Shown here: piece after piece, positions 60,797-64,000 of the stretch
Position numbering within the stretch: position 1 is the first letter of the stretch
Layout of the letters: the number at the start of each line of letters is the position of its first letter
Assembly: GCF_026151205.1 (NCBI RefSeq)
Contig: NC_087078.1
Coordinates: forward strand, 10,674,175-10,738,174
Origin: Bolinopsis microptera
Lineage: Eukaryota > Ctenophora > Tentaculata > Lobata > Bolinopsidae
DNA: 64,000 nt
Direction of reading: 5' to 3'
Program-made: the position numbers and the translations under genes
The notes under the pieces: generated by a model
Databases searched by the model: none
The model's input: only the letters and a program-made list of their open reading frames with translations
Told to the model about the DNA's origin: nothing

Positions 60797-61792
60797 TCAA
60801 GGATCAGAGTTTTCTTGAAGCTTGCAATCACGAATAATCCGATCTCTTATAAAAACTTGAACTGCAGTAGCAATAACATCAGCTGCTTGAACAGTCAGGT
60901 CTGGCAGTCTTGATCCATGGGTTTGGAAATGTTCATCTCTTATTGCTGTCCAATGAAGTGTCAGCTCACGCAATAATTCGGAGTTATGGTGTATCTTAGG
61001 TAAATTCCTTTTCTGCCATCTTGTATATAACTGTTTTGATGGTAAGGAAAGGTGTTTGAATTTGTTTCTGGAAGGATTGACAATGAATGACCTTCTAATG
61101 CTACTGTATTTGTGTAAGTTCATTTTCAAAACATGTGGATATTTAACAGTTAAATATTTCCTGAAACTAGGGTTTCTCAATTTTCTGAAATAAACCATTT
61201 GTTTACTACTAAATCGTCTCTGTTTATATTTCTTCTTGTTTTGGGCATATTTAGCTATTACATATTCACCTATAGTTGCAGATTTTCTTAATTTTAAAGA
61301 TCTGTAGCTTTTCACCTTTCTATAATTCTTCCATATAGAACCTGTTGTTCCTTCAATTTCACAGGGATCACAAAGATTTGGTGTGACAATTGAAAGTTCA
61401 TCAACTTTCACAAGAGGAGGATCAGCTTGAGTAGTAGTTTCAGGGGTTTGATTTAGAAAACTTGAAAAAGTGCTATGTAGTGATAGCTCACGCTCTACAG
61501 TGCTTTTAGGAACATTGGGATGTACAATTATCTCAGTATTGGTCTCCTCAACACATTCACTTTCAGGAGTAGTATTGAAACTATTGAATTCAGAGACATT
61601 TTCAGAAACAAATTTATCATAATTCTTTACTGATAAAAGTGGATCGACTTTAGCCACAACTTTAGACAGTACTTCATTGAAGAATCTTTTGCTGGGATTA
61701 TTCTTAACTGCCCTTCTGTTTTCAGTAAATTGTAGACGGGCTGCAAGTTTTCTCCTTCGCACGGCAACAGTCTCACTTTTTTGAATGTTCAT
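60797..61792 (-). CDS. Basic protein of unknown function, 331 aa, single exon
   Basis: One uninterrupted frame from an ATG at 61790..61792 to a stop at 60797. I do not recognise it. N-terminal third: basic start (RRRKLAARLQFTENRR), then acidic and Thr/Ser-rich. Middle: very basic (KKKYKQRRFSSKQMVYFRKL, PSRNKFKHL). C-terminus: predicted helical, LLRELTLHWTAIRDEHF followed by LTVQAADVIATAVQVFIRD, vaguely like the helices of a histone fold. No signal peptide or membrane segment. The basic middle suggests nucleic-acid binding. It could be a host gene or a transposon-derived gene; its neighbours give no clue. Confidence 0.65.
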   Translation of the reverse strand: MNIQKSETVAVRRRKLAARLQFTENRRAVKNNPSKRFFNEVLSKVVAKVDPLLSVKNYDKFVSENVSEFNSFNTTPESECVEETNTEIIVHPNVPKSTVERELSLHSTFSSFLNQTPETTTQADPPLVKVDELSIVTPNLCDPCEIEGTTGSIWKNYRKVKSYRSLKLRKSATIGEYVIAKYAQNKKKYKQRRFSSKQMVYFRKLRNPSFRKYLTVKYPHVLKMNLHKYSSIRRSFIVNPSRNKFKHLSLPSKQLYTRWQKRNLPKIHHNSELLRELTLHWTAIRDEHFQTHGSRLPDLTVQAADVIATAVQVFIRDRIIRDCKLQENSDP

Positions 61793-62388
61793 TGTTCATC
61801 CTGGTATATATTGATTATGTGTAAAACATACTCAAATTGTAAAAAATGTCTGAATATATACATAAAGTCTGTTCATCTTACTTGATTATGGAGTTCTGTA
61901 AGCATAGCAAATTTAAAGGTTCATTTTGTGCAAGAAGTATTAACATTCACATCTACAATCTCTTGGTGCAGAGTGGAGGGCACAATGGGTTTATTTTCAA
62001 AGTAGGACTAATATTCTGTAAGATGTGACGGGCAAACGCTAGTTTACAAAAAAAAATGCAATATGTAAGTGAGTGCTAAGTTCGGGGTTTCATATTGTGT
62101 GAAAACTCCTGCCCATGATCATGATTCCATTCTATAATGCTGGAGTTTAACTTGACATTTTCCTGGGGAAAAATTGAGAATAATCTTGTGAGGATAGGGA
62201 CCCAGATATCGTTTCTAACCTAAATAAACTTTAAGAAGGCGTTGTTAATCTTATATACCATTTACAGGATGGCAGAAACTCCAGGAGGCTTTGTCTGACT
62301 TGATTTGTATTCCTCGTTTGAAGTTTATGTTTCTATCATCCACTAGTGTTACTGTCTCACTTTATTGAATTAAAAGTGATAGCAGGAA
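61793..62388. other. 5' region of the copia-like element
   Basis: Probably holds the 5' LTR and primer-binding site. TGATAGCAGGA just before the gag ATG resembles an initiator-Met tRNA primer site, but I could not delimit an LTR because the 3' LTR is outside the window. Confidence 0.35.
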
Positions 62389-64000
62389 ATGTCGGAAAAT
62401 CAAGTGAACAGTAGTGGACCACCTATCCCTAAGTTAGGAGATTCTTATCTTTTGTTCAAGAAAGAAGTGAAATTGTGGTCGGCAACCACATTGATCGAAG
62501 AAAAGCGTCAAGCAGGATGTATTGTTTTTATGTTACCTCAGAAGGCTAAGTCTGAGGCAGTGGAAGTTCCACTTGAAGTATTACAAAATGGCAGAACAGA
62601 CACAGTAGAAGGTGCTGAAGTAAAGACATCGGGATTAGACTGCCTCCTGGAGGTCCTTGATGGAATTTATCTTGAAGATTTGGCTAAGGAAAAGTTCAAG
62701 ACTTATGACATGTTCAGAAAGTTAAGTCGGGAAGGAAGCCAAGATGTCAAGGAGTTTATTTCGTCATTCGAAAAAGTTGTAAAACGAATGGAAGAGCATG
62801 ATATTAAGCTTCCACAACCTGTTCTAGCGTATGAATTACTTAGAAGTTGTAATGTTAGTGATTACAAGTATTCTGTTGCCATTACTATGTGTGGCGACTT
62901 AACATACACTAACATGAAAGAAACGATAAAGAAGATCACAACTATGAAAGATCCAGAAAGTTCACACCAGAGAATGATTGGTGTAGTTAAAGAAGACTCT
63001 ACATTTTATACTGGTAACTCCTGTATTGAAAATCAGTTTAATATGTATGATGAATACGAAAATGAAAATGAAGTACTGAATGCTCAGGAAATGGAGCAGC
63101 ATGCATATTACAGCCAAGGAAGAAGTGGCTATTCGGGAAGAGGATACCGGGGATATGGCTTTAGAAGAGGAAATGGTAGAGGAGCCAGAGGATACCGACA
63201 ACAGAATCAACAGCAGGAAAGTCAACATCAGGTAGCTGCGGGTGTCAGAAGTGACAGAAAAATGAACCCAACCGACAAATATGGGCGGCATTTTACTTGT
63301 AATGTTTGCAAGTCGATTTACCACTTTTCTAGAGATTGTCCAGAACGCCGCAGAATAAACAAAAGTGGAAATCAGGTAACGAGTGAGAATGTAAATCTCT
63401 TTATGAATGCTCCTGCCCAAGAAGAGAACTCAAATGTTATGGACCAATTTACCAGTGACAACTTTGGGTTAGCAGTTCTTGACAGTGGATGCAACAAAAC
63501 GGTTTGTGGAAAGGAATGGTTGAAAGTCTATCTTCAGTCGCTGTCTCCAGAAGATTTCATTAAGGTGTGCTATGAAGAGAAACATGTATCGTTTAAATTT
63601 GGAGATAATGCACCATCAAAGTCAAGGACATGCTGCACATTCCCAGCCGTTGTATGTGACAAACAGGTGAACATTGTGGCACAAGTTGTTGATGATCAGA
63701 TTCCATTACTGATTAGCAAACAGTCAATGAAAGATGCTAGAATGGTATTGGACTTTGGAGATGACACAGTGAAGGCTTTTGGTGTAAAGCAGAAAATCAT
63801 CTTCAATGAATCAGGACACTGTAGCATCCCTCTGAGCAAGAATACTATCCATCAACAAGTCTGCTTATGTAAATCAGGAGAGGAAATTGTAAACCTGACC
63901 ATGGAAAGTACTGACAAAAGAAAGATAGCGATTAAGCTACATAAGCAATTCGCCCATCCCCCACCTGAAAAGTTAAAGTCACTCTTAAGAACAGCAGGAC
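62389..64000 (+). CDS. Copia-like LTR retrotransposon gag-pol, partial, intact frame
   Basis: 537 codons open from ATG 62389 to the right edge with no stop. In order: a helical gag with an SREGSQDVKEFISSFEK motif; an Arg/Gly-rich stretch (about 240-285); a CX2CX4HX4C zinc knuckle at about 304; an aspartic protease start DSGCNKTVCG at 365; and a HxxxxxH integrase-zinc-like LHKQFAHPPPEKL at about 517. Order protease-integrase and the knuckle fit Ty1/copia-type elements. RT and RNase H lie beyond the window. An unbroken frame suggests a recent insertion. Confidence 0.8.
   Translation, partial: MSENQVNSSGPPIPKLGDSYLLFKKEVKLWSATTLIEEKRQAGCIVFMLPQKAKSEAVEVPLEVLQNGRTDTVEGAEVKTSGLDCLLEVLDGIYLEDLAKEKFKTYDMFRKLSREGSQDVKEFISSFEKVVKRMEEHDIKLPQPVLAYELLRSCNVSDYKYSVAITMCGDLTYTNMKETIKKITTMKDPESSHQRMIGVVKEDSTFYTGNSCIENQFNMYDEYENENEVLNAQEMEQHAYYSQGRSGYSGRGYRGYGFRRGNGRGARGYRQQNQQQESQHQVAAGVRSDRKMNPTDKYGRHFTCNVCKSIYHFSRDCPERRRINKSGNQVTSENVNLFMNAPAQEENSNVMDQFTSDNFGLAVLDSGCNKTVCGKEWLKVYLQSLSPEDFIKVCYEEKHVSFKFGDNAPSKSRTCCTFPAVVCDKQVNIVAQVVDDQIPLLISKQSMKDARMVLDFGDDTVKAFGVKQKIIFNESGHCSIPLSKNTIHQQVCLCKSGEEIVNLTMESTDKRKIAIKLHKQFAHPPPEKLKSLLRTAG

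Overview
This is a window of an AT-rich, intron-rich animal nuclear genome, probably an invertebrate; I cannot name the species. Evidence: many GT-AG introns, metazoan protein families (Kelch-BTB, UNC93-like transporter, PCF11, CIAO2A, RPL22, C2H2 zinc fingers), R2/R4-type and CR1-type LINE remains, a copia-like LTR element, and many inverted-repeat elements and minisatellites. There are no operons and no prokaryotic signals.

Layout. 1-560: 5' end of a CIAO2A-like gene (minus). 681-13007: a transposon-rich block bounded by G-run/ATGCAACG inverted termini carrying 10-bp minisatellites and flanked by the same 8-bp duplication. It holds a broken endonuclease-type LINE sitting between TAA arrays, a CR1-like LINE remnant and a 4.8-kb foldback structure. 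13.5-17.9 kb: palindromes, an apparently intronless seven-finger C2H2 gene (minus), a mariner-like foldback and a tandem-repeat foldback. 18.8-24.7 kb: two tandem UNC93-like genes (minus) with matching exon structure. One exon of the second gene sits between two minisatellites whose units carry its own splice sites. 26.6-27.2 kb: a TTAA-flanked inverted-repeat element. 28.9-38.6 kb: a 14-exon Kelch-BTB gene (plus, 555 codons). 40.2-54.2 kb: a 22-exon PCF11 gene (minus, about 1427 codons). 55-59 kb: a tRNA-derived SINE, a CR1-like fragment and a complete 832-bp copy of the same terminal-minisatellite family that bounds 681-13007. 59.4-61.8 kb: RPL22 and a basic protein I do not recognise (both minus). 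62.4-64.0 kb: the intact start of a copia-like gag-pol that runs off the right edge.

The spliced models were built by hand from GT/AG sites, reading phase and protein family match. For the Kelch, PCF11 and first UNC93-like genes all phases close (1668, 4284 and 1377 nt). The genes are unrelated neighbours: transcription (PCF11), translation (RPL22), Fe-S assembly (CIAO2A), membrane transport (UNC93-like) and probable ubiquitin-ligase adaptor (Kelch-BTB). The most unusual material is in the repeats: transposon ends built from 10-bp minisatellites, and minisatellites grown from splice sites.
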